The notes under the pieces: model-generated
What the model saw: only the letters and a program-made list of their open reading frames with translations
Databases searched by the model: none
Told to the model about the DNA's origin: nothing
Translations under genes and position numbers: made by a program
Shown here: one piece after another, positions 53,978 to 63,388 of the stretch
Layout: every line of letters starts with the position of its first letter
Position numbering within the stretch: the first letter of the stretch is position 1
Assembly: GCF_000505665.1 (NCBI RefSeq)
Contig: NC_023033.1
Coordinates: forward strand, 1,702,313 to 1,766,312
Length of the DNA stretch: 64,000 nucleotides
DNA from: Thermosynechococcus sp. NK55a
GTDB taxonomy: Bacteria > Cyanobacteriota > Cyanobacteriia > Thermosynechococcales > Thermosynechococcaceae
Reading direction: 5' to 3'

Positions 53978-55419
53978 AGGCACCTGCCAGTTACCAGTTT
54001 GGTCGCCACCGCCCCCGCTGGGTGCCGACGGTCCGCTTCTATGGCCTGTTGCTGCTGGGGGGAGTCTTGCCGGTGCTGACGAACTTCCTACCGTCGGAGC
54101 TATGGCCAATCGCCGATGGGAAGCCGCAGGCAACCTTGCGCTACTGGCCTCTGGGGCTGGGGTTAGTCTTGATGGGGCTCTACGATCTGGTGATTTTCGG
54201 CATGTCCCTGTGGGACTACAGCCGCATCGGTCGCTGGCAACTGACCCTCGATCGCGTCTGTGAGTCACGGTTATCCATTGGTCGGCAAAACCCGATTCGC
54301 CTCAGGCTACACATCCGTGGTGAGGTCCCCTTGAGTGAGCAGATCTGGGTTGAACTCTACGACTATGTGCCCGCTGAGTTGACGGGGGAAACCCCCTCTT
54401 TTGCCGTTGCGGCGCTAGTCCACAGCAGCTTGGAATTGCTCTACCATGTGTTTCCACCGCGACGGGGTGCCTTTCAATGGCCCGGCTGTGATGTCCGTTT
54501 GCGCAGTTCTTGGGGCTTGGCGTGGCGACGTTGGTTTGCACCCCTTGTCACGGAGGTTGAGGTCTATCCTGATTTGATGGCCTTGCGATCGCTCTCAATT
54601 CGCCTCAGTTTAGAGTCCAGTGGTAGCCTGCGGCGGCGACGCTACGCCCTGGGAGGCACCGAGTTTGCGGAATTGCGGGAATACCATCTGGGGGATGATC
54701 TGCGCCTTATGGATTGGAAAGCTAGTGCTCGCCGGGGATGGCCTCTTGTGCGAGCCATGGAGCCAGAACGGGATCAACCCCTGATCATTCTGCTGGATCG
54801 GGGACGCTTGATGACCGCTACTGTGGCGGGTTTGAAACGCTTTGACTGGGGCTTAAACGCGGCATTGGCCTTGGCGCTGACGGGCTTGCGACGGGGTGAC
54901 AAGGTGGGCTTAGGGATTTTTGATCAGCAATTGCACACCTGGATTGCGCCTCAAGGTGGTGATTCCCATCTGGGGCGGATGCTCACTCAGGTGTATCGCT
55001 GTGAACCGGTTTTTGAAGAATCGGATTATGTCGGCACAGTGAGCGCCATTTTGGGACACTATACCCGTCGTGCCCTTGTCGTCGTTCTCACAGAGGTGAT
55101 TGATGAGGTGGCTTCCCAAGAACTCCTCACGGCCATGGCTCGCCTGACGCCCCGTTTTCTACCCTTCTGTGTTGCTTTGCGCGATCGCCACATTGAAACC
55201 CTTGCCCACCGCCCTTTAGTGCCACAGCCCTTGGCTCCCGTAGATCAGGTGGCCACCCTTTATGAACAGGCTGTTGCTCTCGATCTGCTGCATCAGCGAC
55301 AGCGTGCCTTTGCCCATTTGGAGCAAAAAGGGGTTCTCGTGCTTGACGCCCCTGCGGATCAGGTGAGTGAGCAACTGGTGGATCGCTATCTGCTGCTAAA
55401 AGCCCGTGGCCAACTCTAG
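53974..55419 (+). CDS. DUF58 protein, MoxR partner
   Basis: A 481-residue protein with two hydrophobic segments near the N-terminus (FYGLLLLGGVLPVLTNF and the region around LGLVLMGLYDLVIFG) that anchor it to the membrane, then a beta-rich part and the DUF58 core DDLRLMDWKASARRGWPLVRAMEPE followed by a VWA-like fold (IILLDRGRLM, VVVLTEVIDEV). Coupled by a four-base overlap to the MoxR gene. The pair is a widespread chaperone module; the client is unknown. The stop shares CTAG with a small convergent gene. Confidence 0.88.
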   Translation: MKAPASYQFGRHRPRWVPTVRFYGLLLLGGVLPVLTNFLPSELWPIADGKPQATLRYWPLGLGLVLMGLYDLVIFGMSLWDYSRIGRWQLTLDRVCESRLSIGRQNPIRLRLHIRGEVPLSEQIWVELYDYVPAELTGETPSFAVAALVHSSLELLYHVFPPRRGAFQWPGCDVRLRSSWGLAWRRWFAPLVTEVEVYPDLMALRSLSIRLSLESSGSLRRRRYALGGTEFAELREYHLGDDLRLMDWKASARRGWPLVRAMEPERDQPLIILLDRGRLMTATVAGLKRFDWGLNAALALALTGLRRGDKVGLGIFDQQLHTWIAPQGGDSHLGRMLTQVYRCEPVFEESDYVGTVSAILGHYTRRALVVVLTEVIDEVASQELLTAMARLTPRFLPFCVALRDRHIETLAHRPLVPQPLAPVDQVATLYEQAVALDLLHQRQRAFAHLEQKGVLVLDAPADQVSEQLVDRYLLLKARGQL

Positions 55420-55631
55420 GCTTGGCTCGCCTCGATCACACGGGTCTTCCTTGGCTCCTGCAGCGGCCATAGGGGTGGGCGATCGCCCGTTGGTGTTGCT
55501 TGGGGAAAGGGTGTTGAGGTCTGCGTCAGCCCACAAGTTGCCCGCAAACGCGCTTGCAGGAGCTGACTCACCACCTGACGTTGAATAAATGCTTGCTCAA
55601 TTGCTGGGGGGACTGAACGTTGCAGTTCCAT
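55416..55631 (-). CDS. Small hypothetical protein
   Basis: ATG at 55631 follows GAGG at a good distance and gives 71 residues (MELQRSVPPAIEQAFIQRQV then QLLQARLRATCG, then a proline-rich tail). The N-terminal half is a probable amphipathic helix. The stop shares CTAG with the DUF58 gene, the same pattern seen at four other convergent pairs here, which supports it being real. No homologue is known to me. Confidence 0.5.
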   Translation of the reverse strand: MELQRSVPPAIEQAFIQRQVVSQLLQARLRATCGLTQTSTPFPQATPTGDRPPLWPLQEPRKTRVIEASQA

Positions 55632-55787
55632 AGCTTGCCTCGAATTCACCGCTGCTCACGGCGACACCGGCTTCCGTGCGCTTCCTACACCCACAGATGA
55701 TAGGCCTCAGTTTGATCTTAGCGACCATTGCCCGCGCTGGTAAAAACGACTACCAAAATGCAGGGGGCTTGTGGGGATTTGCTGACA

Positions 55788-56048
55788 CTATTGCGAAGAG
55801 GATACATTCCCAGACGGGGGCGACTGTCCTTTGTGTTCGCAAAACTCGTAGATCACCTTACCGCCATGAATAACAACATAGAGGGTCACGCCACTGAGAA
55901 CAAAAGGCATGAGCTGCTCCAGCCAAGGCAGGTGGCAACCGAGGCGAGTGAGAACAACGGCAAGGGCATCGTCCAAGAGGCTAATCAGCAAAGGGAACAA
56001 CTGCCGCAGCAGAGCAAGAATCTCTGATAAATAGCCATCACTATCCAT
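55788..56048 (-). CDS. Small membrane protein
   Basis: An 86-residue protein from ATG 56048 (MDSDGYLSEILALLRQLFPLL). AGAAG lies nine bases upstream as a possible ribosome site. Two hydrophobic segments are visible: LFPLLISLLDDALAVVLTRLG (about 17-37) and MPFVLSGVTLYVVIHGG (about 47-63), with a polar C-terminal tail. It lies between the MoxR/DUF58 pair and the TPR-CHAT gene, on the opposite strand. Function unknown. Confidence 0.45.
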   Translation of the reverse strand: MDSDGYLSEILALLRQLFPLLISLLDDALAVVLTRLGCHLPWLEQLMPFVLSGVTLYVVIHGGKVIYEFCEHKGQSPPSGNVSSSQ

Positions 56049-56575
56049 AAATGTCTTCTCAAATAATTCGACGCAGAAAATAATTTTAAGTACAGCTTAA
56101 ATACCGTCTGTTTTGCAGGTATGGAACATACATCAATCGAGTCATTATTTACAACATTGTCATTATTTGCAAAGTTATTTACAACCTTTTGTACAAGAGT
56201 TGAAACCCGAATCAATACGGTATCAATCAATTATTATCCCCCGATGAAGGATATATCCTAATGTTTAGAAATTTTGAAAAATGCGCTGCCGGCTGTGATG
56301 GATTGTGCTAGAACAGCACCCAGCTGAGGGATTTTTGGAAACTTTTAAAAACCGTAATACTTCTATTATAAACAACCGCCATGCCCTAGGAAAGATAGCC
56401 TTTCTCTAAGGTAGAGAGTACATAAGTAGGCTGTAATCCTGTCAGCAAGCGGTTTTGACTTTTCCAAGCAGGATGAATCCTTGTGCACAGAGCTGTAACT
56501 GTAATTAATTGTTACATCAGAATATATTTCAAGGGTCAGTATCTAGGATGGAAGGAGCAACAGCGGCAGGTGCCT
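56049..56575. other. AT-rich 527-bp leader region upstream of the TPR-CHAT gene
   Basis: Long non-coding region, far more AT-rich than its surroundings. It contains the TTATTTACAA repeats (56142-56184), a CTATTATAAAC stretch at about 56364 that could supply a -10, and the palindrome TGTAATTAATTGTTACA (56500-56516), of which AATTAATTGTTACA is identical to 5664-5677. Together these suggest a regulated promoter for the CHAT gene. Confidence 0.4.
56142..56184. repeat. Three spaced TTATTTRCAA direct repeats
   Basis: TCATTATTTACAA (56142-56154), TCATTATTTGCAA (56160-56172) and GTTATTTACAA (56174-56184) share TTATTTRCAA with offsets of 18 and then 12 bases. This iteron-like array may be a regulator binding region for the flanking genes. 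Confidence 0.6.
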
Positions 56576-59266
56576 ATGAAACGGTTCTTGAGCCATCGGT
56601 GCTGTTTTGCGATTCTGTTGGCGATCGCCACCGCCACAGGAGTTGATTTCCCGGCATTTGGGCAAAATGAAACCCAACAGTTGCGCGATATTATGCAGCG
56701 GTTGGATGCCCTCCAACAGCGCTATAGTGCTGCCGTCAGTGAACTAGACGTGATTCGTAAAACCTCCTTTGGCGGCGATACCCATAATGTTATTGCCCTT
56801 ACAAATCAAATTGAGCAATTCCAAAAACAGGGGAATTATGGCGCAGCGGTGGCACCCGCGCGGGACTTGGTGGCGATCGCCGAGCGGGTTTTAGGGCCTA
56901 ATCACCCCACCGTTGCCGCCGCCTTGAACAATCTTGCCGTTACCTACAAGGAACTCGGCAACTTTAGTGAGGCCATTCCCCTTTACCAGCGAAGCTTGGC
57001 CATCCGTGAACAAGCCCTTGGCCCAAATCATCCCGATGTTGCCACCAGCCTCAATAACCTCGCCAATCTCTACACCGATCAAGGTAACTACGGCGAGGCG
57101 CTGCCCCTCTACCAGCGTGCCCTTAGGATCCGTGAACAAGCCCTTGGCAAGAACCATCCCGATGTGGGCTTGAGTGTCCACAACTTGGCAGTGATGGACC
57201 ATTTGCAGGGCAGCTTAACCACGGCCTTGCCCCTATACCAGCGCAGTCTCGGCCTCCTTGAACCCGCCTTAGGGGCAGAACATCCCCTTGTGGCAACAGT
57301 GTTGAATAACCTTGCCGAACTCTATCGTGCTCAGGGTAATTATGGTGCCGCGCTTCCCCTTTACCAACGCAGTTTGACTATCCGTGAAAAGGTGCTGGGG
57401 ACAGATCACCCCGATGTTGCTACGAGTCTTAACAACTTGGCTGAACTCTATCGGGTACAGGGGAATTACGGGGCAGCACTTCCCCTCTATCAGCGCAGTA
57501 TTGCCCTGCGGCAGCGTACCCTCGGTGGCGACCATCCCTACTTGGCTCTGAGTCTTGCCAACTTAGCAAAAGCCTACTGGGCACAGGGGAATATCAATGA
57601 AGCCTTAACGGCCCTCAACCGGGCCCTTGAGATTGAAGAGATCAACCTCAGCCGTAACCTAGTGGTTGGTTCCGAGGAGTATAAACGCAACTATCTAGCC
57701 ACATTTCAAGACTCCACCAATACCGCCATTTCCTTCCATTTGCAGGGGAATCCCCAGAATCCAGCAGTAGCCAACCTCGCGCTGACAACCATTTTGCGCC
57801 GTAAAGGTCGATTGTTGGATGTTTTAGCGGCAACGATCAGCCGCCTGCGCAATCAACTGGATGCGGTGGCTCAGCAGCAACTGGATGAATTAATTCGGGT
57901 GCGAACACAGATTGCCAGCCTCACCTTTGGGCGCGATCGCCCACCCCTGGCCAGCCAAATGAGCCAACTGCAACAGCGTGCTAACCAACTGGAAGCGCAA
58001 CTGGTGAGCCAAAATGCCAACTTCCGTTTAGAATTCACCCCCGTAACCCTCAGGGTTGTGCAGCAAGCTATTCCCGCCAATGCCGTGCTGCTGGAGTTTA
58101 TTGAATATGTGCCCTACAACCCAAAAACCAACCGTTGGGAGGCTCCCCGCTACGCCCTCTATGGGCTGAAGAATAGCGGTACCCCCCAATGGCAAGACTT
58201 GGGTACGGTGGCTGATCTGAATACGGTCATTAAAGCGGCGCGACAGCGGATGGCGGATCCAAGATTGCCAGCTACGGTAACGAAGCCCTCTTTGAAGGCG
58301 GCCTATGAGCGCCTCTTGGCTCCTTTGGAACCCTTCCTAGCGGGCAGTACCCATCTGCTAGTGGCTCCCGATGGTCAGTTGAACACTCTGTCCTTTGAGG
58401 CTCTGGTGGATCGGCAGGATCGCTATCTAGTGCAGTCCTATACGATCACACTGCTCACCTCAGGCCGCGACTTGCTGCGGCTGCAACAGCGGCGCAAACC
58501 TGCAAATCCCCCCTTGGTGGTGGGTAATCCCACCTTTAGTCAAGGGAGTGGTCGCGCCCTGGCAGGGGGTCAGCGGGGGGTCAACCCGCGATCGCTGGAT
58601 TTGCGCAGCCTCACATTTACAGAATTGCCGGGGACGGCCACCGAGGTAAAAACCCTGAGCACCCTGTTGCCCCAAGCTCAAGTGCTCACGGGTAGGGATG
58701 CCACCGAAACGGCAATCAAAGAAACCCGAGGCCCCCGTGTGCTTCACCTGGCCACCCATGGATTTTTCTTGGAAAGGCCGTCCGTGTCTCCCCAAGGCCT
58801 GCAAAATACCCGTGGTCTGAATGCCTATGTCCCCTTGGGTGGTGAAAATCCCCTTTTGCGTTCTGGTCTGGCGCTGGCGGGTTTCAATCAACGGCAGAGC
58901 GGGGTGGATGATGGGGTATTAACGGCTTTTGAAGTCACCGGCCTCAACCTCGATGGCACCGAGTTAGTGGTGATGTCCGCCTGTGATACGGGACGCGGTG
59001 ATATTCTCAATGGCGATGGTGTCTATGGATTGCGGCGAGGCTTTACCTTGGCGGGGGCACGCACCCAAGTGAGTTCCCTCTGGAAAGTGGACGACACCAC
59101 AACTCAACAACTCATGGTTATCTTTTATCAACATCTGGCAGCGGGCAAAGGACGTAGTGAAGCCCTCCGCCAAGCTCAGTTGCAGTTAATGAATGACCCC
59201 CGCAAGCAAAGTCCCTATTTTTGGGCTGCCTTTGTCAGTAGTGGTGAGTGGCGACCGCTTCCTTAG
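56576..59266 (+). CDS. Secreted TPR-CHAT protein
   Basis: An 896-residue protein. ATG at 56576 (MKRFLSHRCCFAILLAIATA) begins a signal peptide cleaved near FPAFGQ. A short coiled coil follows, then about seven kinesin-light-chain-type TPRs of 42 residues (YGEALPLYQRALRIREQALG; HPDVATSLNNLAELYR), then the CHAT domain with its caspase-like dyad: His728 in HLATHGFFLE and Cys803 in SACDTGRG. CHAT proteases process partners after TPR-mediated recognition, but cyanobacterial exported forms lack known substrates. Its leader region is unusually long. It ends in a four-base overlap with a convergent DUF58 gene. Confidence 0.9.
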   Translation: MKRFLSHRCCFAILLAIATATGVDFPAFGQNETQQLRDIMQRLDALQQRYSAAVSELDVIRKTSFGGDTHNVIALTNQIEQFQKQGNYGAAVAPARDLVAIAERVLGPNHPTVAAALNNLAVTYKELGNFSEAIPLYQRSLAIREQALGPNHPDVATSLNNLANLYTDQGNYGEALPLYQRALRIREQALGKNHPDVGLSVHNLAVMDHLQGSLTTALPLYQRSLGLLEPALGAEHPLVATVLNNLAELYRAQGNYGAALPLYQRSLTIREKVLGTDHPDVATSLNNLAELYRVQGNYGAALPLYQRSIALRQRTLGGDHPYLALSLANLAKAYWAQGNINEALTALNRALEIEEINLSRNLVVGSEEYKRNYLATFQDSTNTAISFHLQGNPQNPAVANLALTTILRRKGRLLDVLAATISRLRNQLDAVAQQQLDELIRVRTQIASLTFGRDRPPLASQMSQLQQRANQLEAQLVSQNANFRLEFTPVTLRVVQQAIPANAVLLEFIEYVPYNPKTNRWEAPRYALYGLKNSGTPQWQDLGTVADLNTVIKAARQRMADPRLPATVTKPSLKAAYERLLAPLEPFLAGSTHLLVAPDGQLNTLSFEALVDRQDRYLVQSYTITLLTSGRDLLRLQQRRKPANPPLVVGNPTFSQGSGRALAGGQRGVNPRSLDLRSLTFTELPGTATEVKTLSTLLPQAQVLTGRDATETAIKETRGPRVLHLATHGFFLERPSVSPQGLQNTRGLNAYVPLGGENPLLRSGLALAGFNQRQSGVDDGVLTAFEVTGLNLDGTELVVMSACDTGRGDILNGDGVYGLRRGFTLAGARTQVSSLWKVDDTTTQQLMVIFYQHLAAGKGRSEALRQAQLQLMNDPRKQSPYFWAAFVSSGEWRPLP

Positions 59267-60420
59267 GGCCGGGGGTAGCTGATAGGGGTTTGTAATTGGA
59301 TGCCGAGGGGGCGATTGCGATCAATCCAAAGGATTGGCCCTTGCCGCCGCGGGGGTGGCTCTCCCCAGAGCACAGTGACACTGCCGGGGGGCAAAGGTTC
59401 AGGGCTAGGCCATTGACTAGTGAGCCAGACAAGGGAATCAAGGGGATACTCAGCAGCGGAGTCGCCGGGGGCGATCGCCGCCAGTGCCCGCAGGACGGTT
59501 GGTTGACCGTGGAGCATCCCCGTGACCGGACTCCAAAACTGAACGGGAATTTGCTGTTGCAAACTGTAAAGGTAGAGGCTGGCCGCCGCAATGACCGCCT
59601 GCTCAAAGTCTGCCTCGCTCCAGTGGGGACGGGTATCAAGGGCAATAGTCACCGCATTGCCACCGCTAAAGGTATCAAACTCTCGCACCCGCAGTTCTCC
59701 ATAGCGCGCACTGGTGCGCCAATGCACCAGACGCAAAGGGTCTCCCCAGCGGTAGGGACGCAAGGCCCGGGTGATGCCCTCTTGGGCAATGTGAAGATGA
59801 TGCTGGCGATCGCGCCACTCCTGGGAAATCTCTTGCCCCAACTGATCTAATAAAGGACACTGTTGCAGTTGCAGAACCTGTGGATAAACCACCACCTGTT
59901 GTGGTACAGGAAAGGAACGCTGACACCAAAAGAGGCCCAAGGGGGCGCCGGTGCGCAGCCGAAGCTGTTGCCATTCATAAACGCCCCGACGGGATGGGAT
60001 AAGCTCGTACTGCCAAGGCAGGGTTTGCTGTGGTAGCAGTTGCTCGATCGCCTGTTGGGGAAATTCGCGCTGAGTAGCTGACCAGAGGCCACGGGGAACC
60101 GGGTCAATCACTTGCAGATTGTGGCGAGGCGTTTGGGTGGCGTTGGTGAGCAAGACCGTAAGGCGGAGGCGATCGCCCGCATGCACTGGAGCCACCTTTA
60201 CACGCTCCAGCACTAATCCCTGCAAATGGCGCGGTGGTAAAATTGCCGCCACCAAGAGCAGACCAAAAATGATCCCCGTAATAACGTAGAGCCAACCTGC
60301 CATGGAGTTAATGGCAGCGGCAAAGAAAAACAGATTCATTCCCAGCAGCAGCAGTCCCCCATAGGCGGGGGTCACCCAGCGTTCCTCCAAAAGCTGATTG
60401 AGACGACGCAGCTTGGTCAT
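59263..60420 (-). CDS. Second DUF58 protein
   Basis: A 385-residue protein with two hydrophobic segments near the N-terminus (GGLLLLGMNLFFFAAAINS and WLYVITGIIFGLLLVAAIL) and the DUF58 core GDPLRLVHWRTSARYGELRVREFD followed by VTIALDTRPHW. It resembles the partner at 53974 in plan but is shorter and has no adjacent MoxR gene; it may borrow the one at 53036. Convergent with the TPR-CHAT gene (shared TTAG). A thioredoxin-like gene lies just upstream on the same strand. Confidence 0.87.
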   Translation of the reverse strand: MTKLRRLNQLLEERWVTPAYGGLLLLGMNLFFFAAAINSMAGWLYVITGIIFGLLLVAAILPPRHLQGLVLERVKVAPVHAGDRLRLTVLLTNATQTPRHNLQVIDPVPRGLWSATQREFPQQAIEQLLPQQTLPWQYELIPSRRGVYEWQQLRLRTGAPLGLFWCQRSFPVPQQVVVYPQVLQLQQCPLLDQLGQEISQEWRDRQHHLHIAQEGITRALRPYRWGDPLRLVHWRTSARYGELRVREFDTFSGGNAVTIALDTRPHWSEADFEQAVIAAASLYLYSLQQQIPVQFWSPVTGMLHGQPTVLRALAAIAPGDSAAEYPLDSLVWLTSQWPSPEPLPPGSVTVLWGEPPPRRQGPILWIDRNRPLGIQLQTPISYPRP

Positions 60421-60434
60421 CGCAAATTTGGGTC

Positions 60435-60803
60435 TTAGAAGCGGTGGGACTCAGCGGGCAATCGGCTAGGAAACAGGTGGATAAGCAGTTGCTGCAAAGC
60501 TTGACGAAAGTCCCCCCTCACACAGCCAGGCTCAAACCGCTGCACCAATTCCCCACGATCAAAAAAGAGAAGCGTTGGCAAGCTCGTCAATTGAAAGTGA
60601 CGACTGAGGGCAAAGTTTTCATCGGCATTGATCCTGAGAATTTGCAACTGTTGGGGTAGCGACTGCTCCAGTTGATCCAGGAGAGGATCAATGAGGTGGC
60701 ACAGGCTACACCAAGGAGCCCAAAAATGCACGATCACAGGCACAGGGGCACTGCGAATTTGCCGCTGGAATCCTTCGATATTAAATTGCTGAATGCCCTT
60801 CAC
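60435..60803 (-). CDS. Thioredoxin-like protein with CSLC active site
   Basis: A thioredoxin fold of 122 residues. VIVHFWAPWCSLCHLIDPLL has the active-site pair as CSLC instead of CGPC, LRINADENFALSRHF follows, and the cis-proline is in TSLPTLLFF. The altered dipeptide should change redox potential; a role as a specialised reductant or chaperone is possible. The start is taken as GTG 60803 (MKGIQQFNIEGFQRQI); the frame is open to 60893. It precedes the second DUF58 by 14 bp, probably cotranscribed. Confidence 0.85.
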   Translation of the reverse strand: MKGIQQFNIEGFQRQIRSAPVPVIVHFWAPWCSLCHLIDPLLDQLEQSLPQQLQILRINADENFALSRHFQLTSLPTLLFFDRGELVQRFEPGCVRGDFRQALQQLLIHLFPSRLPAESHRF

Positions 60804-60926
60804 GTTCTTATCTCGTTTTGTCTTGGGATCATGGTAGCAGTCAGCGACAGTTTTGCAGCAGCGATTTGCAGCGATATGATGCCGTAGGATCAAAATAGTT
60901 CATAGGATGTCAATTGACCCTCCCAA

Positions 60927-61736
60927 ATGCCTCCTAAACCTTCCCCCAAGTCCAGCCTTTGGCAAAAACTTTTCCCCCTGCTGCTACGGGAAGCGATCGC
61001 CATGCTTCAGGGGATCACTCACCTCCTCAGCAAAGCCACGGCGCAACTTAAGGGGATGGCCACACAACAGGCGATCGCCCCAGAACAGCTGAATCCCGAA
61101 CATTCATGGGTTGGTCGAGGGGCAGCCCTATGGTGGCAGGGCATGGGCTGGGTACAGCGACGGCTGCCGAGTCACCTCCAGGAGCGTTATAACCGCACGA
61201 CATTAACTGGGATCGCGATCGCCCTACTCCTTATTCTGCTCCTGTTGAATCCCCTCCGTTTTCAGTCTGCCGCTCGGCCAACGGTGAAAGCGACCCACCC
61301 TCCCCAACCCAGTGTTCTGGTGCCGCCTCGTTCTGCTCCCTCACCAACGGCAGCAACCCTAGCCCCGCCGTCCGCACCAATACCAGAGCCGCCACCGCTG
61401 CCCACTCCCTCAGCGGTGGCGATTGCTCCTTCCTCCACCGTCAGTGACAGCTTCACCGTCCGCCAGCGGTTGCTGGCCATTTGCGATCGCTACAGCAACG
61501 CCCTTGATCCCACCCTGACCCTCACCCCCAGCGAGCAGCGCCTAGAACTAGTGCTGGCCAATGGTTGGTATGATCTTAGTCCTACCAAGCAAGATCAACT
61601 GGCACAAAATCTCTGGCAAACCGCCCATGAGTTGGGGTATGAGGCCATAATTGTTATGGATACCGAAGGTCACCTACTTCTGCGTGATCCCGTAGTGGGT
61701 GAGAATGCCATCGTTGTCCGTCGCAAGCTGATCTAA
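60927..61736 (+). CDS. Single-pass membrane protein with proline-rich linker
   Basis: A 269-residue protein. The first 90 residues are cytoplasmic and basic, a membrane helix lies at about 91-107 (TGIAIALLLILLLLNPL), then a Pro/Ala-rich linker of about 60 residues, and a C-terminal globular domain (RQRLLAICDRYSNALDPTL to IVVRRKLI) of about 90 residues. No catalytic motif identified. Located between the thioredoxin-like gene and recA. Role unknown; the linker could span the periplasm. Confidence 0.65.
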   Translation: MPPKPSPKSSLWQKLFPLLLREAIAMLQGITHLLSKATAQLKGMATQQAIAPEQLNPEHSWVGRGAALWWQGMGWVQRRLPSHLQERYNRTTLTGIAIALLLILLLLNPLRFQSAARPTVKATHPPQPSVLVPPRSAPSPTAATLAPPSAPIPEPPPLPTPSAVAIAPSSTVSDSFTVRQRLLAICDRYSNALDPTLTLTPSEQRLELVLANGWYDLSPTKQDQLAQNLWQTAHELGYEAIIVMDTEGHLLLRDPVVGENAIVVRRKLI

Positions 61737-61804
61737 CCCTGCCTCACAGCGATAAACTTTGCCAATCCGCTAATCTAGAAGAACGCTAACTTTTTTAGCT
61801 TTCT

Positions 61805-62872
61805 ATGAGTAACACCACCGTTTCCGCCGAAAAGCGCAAAGCCCTTGAGCTTGCCGTCGCCCAGATCGAACGCAACTTTGGTAAGGGTAGCATTATGCGC
61901 CTTGGGGATGCTACCCGCATGAAAGTGGAGACCATTTCCAGTGGCGCCCTCACCCTTGACCTTGCCTTGGGCGGCGGTCTGCCAAAAGGACGCATCATTG
62001 AAATTTATGGGCCTGAAAGTTCAGGGAAAACCACGTTGGCACTCCACGCCGTAGCCGAAGTCCAGAAAGCCGGTGGGGTCGCTGCCTTTGTGGATGCCGA
62101 ACATGCCCTAGATCCCACCTATTCTGCTGCCCTAGGGGTAGATATTGAAAACCTGCTGGTGGCGCAGCCGGATACTGGAGAAGCGGGCTTAGAAATCGTG
62201 GATCAACTGGTGCGCTCGACGGCTGTGGATATTGTGGTGGTGGACTCCGTGGCCGCCTTGGTGCCCCGTGCCGAAATTGAGGGAGACATGGGAGATAGCC
62301 ATGTGGGGCTGCAAGCCCGCCTCATGAGCCAAGCCCTGCGCAAAATTACCGGCAATATCGGTAAAACGGGCTGTACGGTGATTTTCCTGAACCAATTGCG
62401 GCAAAAGATTGGCGTCACCTACGGCAACCCGGAAACGACAACGGGGGGAATAGCCCTCAAGTTCTTTGCCTCGGTGCGCCTAGATATTCGGCGAGTGCAA
62501 ACCCTGAAGAAGGGAACAGAGGAATTTGGGATTCGCGCCAAAGTCAAGGTGGCCAAAAATAAGGTGGCGCCTCCCTTTCGCATTGCAGAGTTTGACATTA
62601 TTTTTGGTCAGGGGATTTCCAAGTTAGGCTGCGTTCTCGATATAGCCGAGGCAACCGGTGTGATTACCCGCAAAGGGGCTTGGTATTCCTACAACGGTGA
62701 AAACCTTGCCCAAGGCCGCGAGAACACAATTAAGTACATGGAGGAGAACCCTCCCTTTGCCCAAGAGGTTGAACAGCAGGTGCGGCAAAAGCTAGACCAA
62801 GGAGCAGCGGGCTTTGCCAATTTTGCCAATAGGGTGACTCATACCCATGAGGAAATTGGCGAAGAGGAATAG
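61805..62872 (+). CDS. recA: RecA recombinase
   Basis: Homologous recombination ATPase. Walker A GPESSGKT is at 69-76, Walker B reads [14 protein letters not shown], loop L1 follows in [20 protein letters not shown], and [21 protein letters not shown] is loop L2. The 355 residues are normal for cyanobacteria. No lexA box is evident upstream, and no lexA or recX gene adjoins. It overlaps the convergent acetyltransferase gene by 34 bp. Confidence 0.97.
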   Translation: MSNTTVSAEKRKALELAVAQIERNFGKGSIMRLGDATRMKVETISSGALTLDLALGGGLPKGRIIEIYGPESSGKTTLALHAVAEVQKAGGVAAFVDAEHALDPTYSAALGVDIENLLVAQPDTGEAGLEIVDQLVRSTAVDIVVVDSVAALVPRAEIEGDMGDSHVGLQARLMSQALRKITGNIGKTGCTVIFLNQLRQKIGVTYGNPETTTGGIALKFFASVRLDIRRVQTLKKGTEEFGIRAKVKVAKNKVAPPFRIAEFDIIFGQGISKLGCVLDIAEATGVITRKGAWYSYNGENLAQGRENTIKYMEENPPFAQEVEQQVRQKLDQGAAGFANFANRVTHTHEEIGEEE

Positions 62873-63387
62873 GGGCGATCGCCTGTGAGGGACTTCCGCA
62901 GCAGTAACTTTCGCTCTCCCCAAAACGTGAAGTCTTCCTCAACCACTTCAAAGCCACAGCGGGCATATAACTGCCGTGCTGCTTGATTTTGAGCAAGGAC
63001 GTGGAGATAGAGATCGGAATAGTCGGAATAGATGGCGTAAAGGTGGGTCTCAACCGCCTGTAATAGCCGCCGGCCAATGCCCCGTCGTCGGTAGTCGGGA
63101 TGCACGGCCAAGTTAGAGAGATAAGGGTTGGGTTGCCCCTTGATCTCACGGAGCTGCACCTCAACACTTCCTACACATCGAGAAGCGCCTCCTATGGGCA
63201 TAATGGCTAGCCAACAGTGGTAGTGGGGACGCTCGCGCTGCCAGCGATCGCGCAAATCCTGCTCAATCCCCAACTGGAGAAAACCGCGCCAAAGGGCTTG
63301 CCAACCGCCACCGGGATGAAAACTCAGCGCCACGAGCTGAGCCACACTTGGCAAGTCGGTGATCTCTGCTGCACGAATCTCAATCAT
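62839..63387 (-). CDS. GNAT family N-acetyltransferase
   Basis: Acetyl-CoA-dependent transferase of 182 residues. [21 protein letters not shown] is the acetyl-CoA binding motif A, and [21 protein letters not shown] is motif B, the RimI-like pattern. The acceptor (protein N-terminus, polyamine or other) is unknown. It follows the TPR gene by one base on the same strand, so the two form an operon. The polar C-terminal tail is encoded across the recA 3' end. Confidence 0.85.
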   Translation of the reverse strand: MIEIRAAEITDLPSVAQLVALSFHPGGGWQALWRGFLQLGIEQDLRDRWQRERPHYHCWLAIMPIGGASRCVGSVEVQLREIKGQPNPYLSNLAVHPDYRRRGIGRRLLQAVETHLYAIYSDYSDLYLHVLAQNQAARQLYARCGFEVVEEDFTFWGERKLLLRKSLTGDRPYSSSPISSWV

Positions 63388-63388
63388 G

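Noticed and set aside
55676-56027. Two overlapping plus-strand frames of 65 and 99 codons.
   Set aside because: They run antisense to the more protein-like small membrane gene, lack ribosome sites and resemble nothing known.
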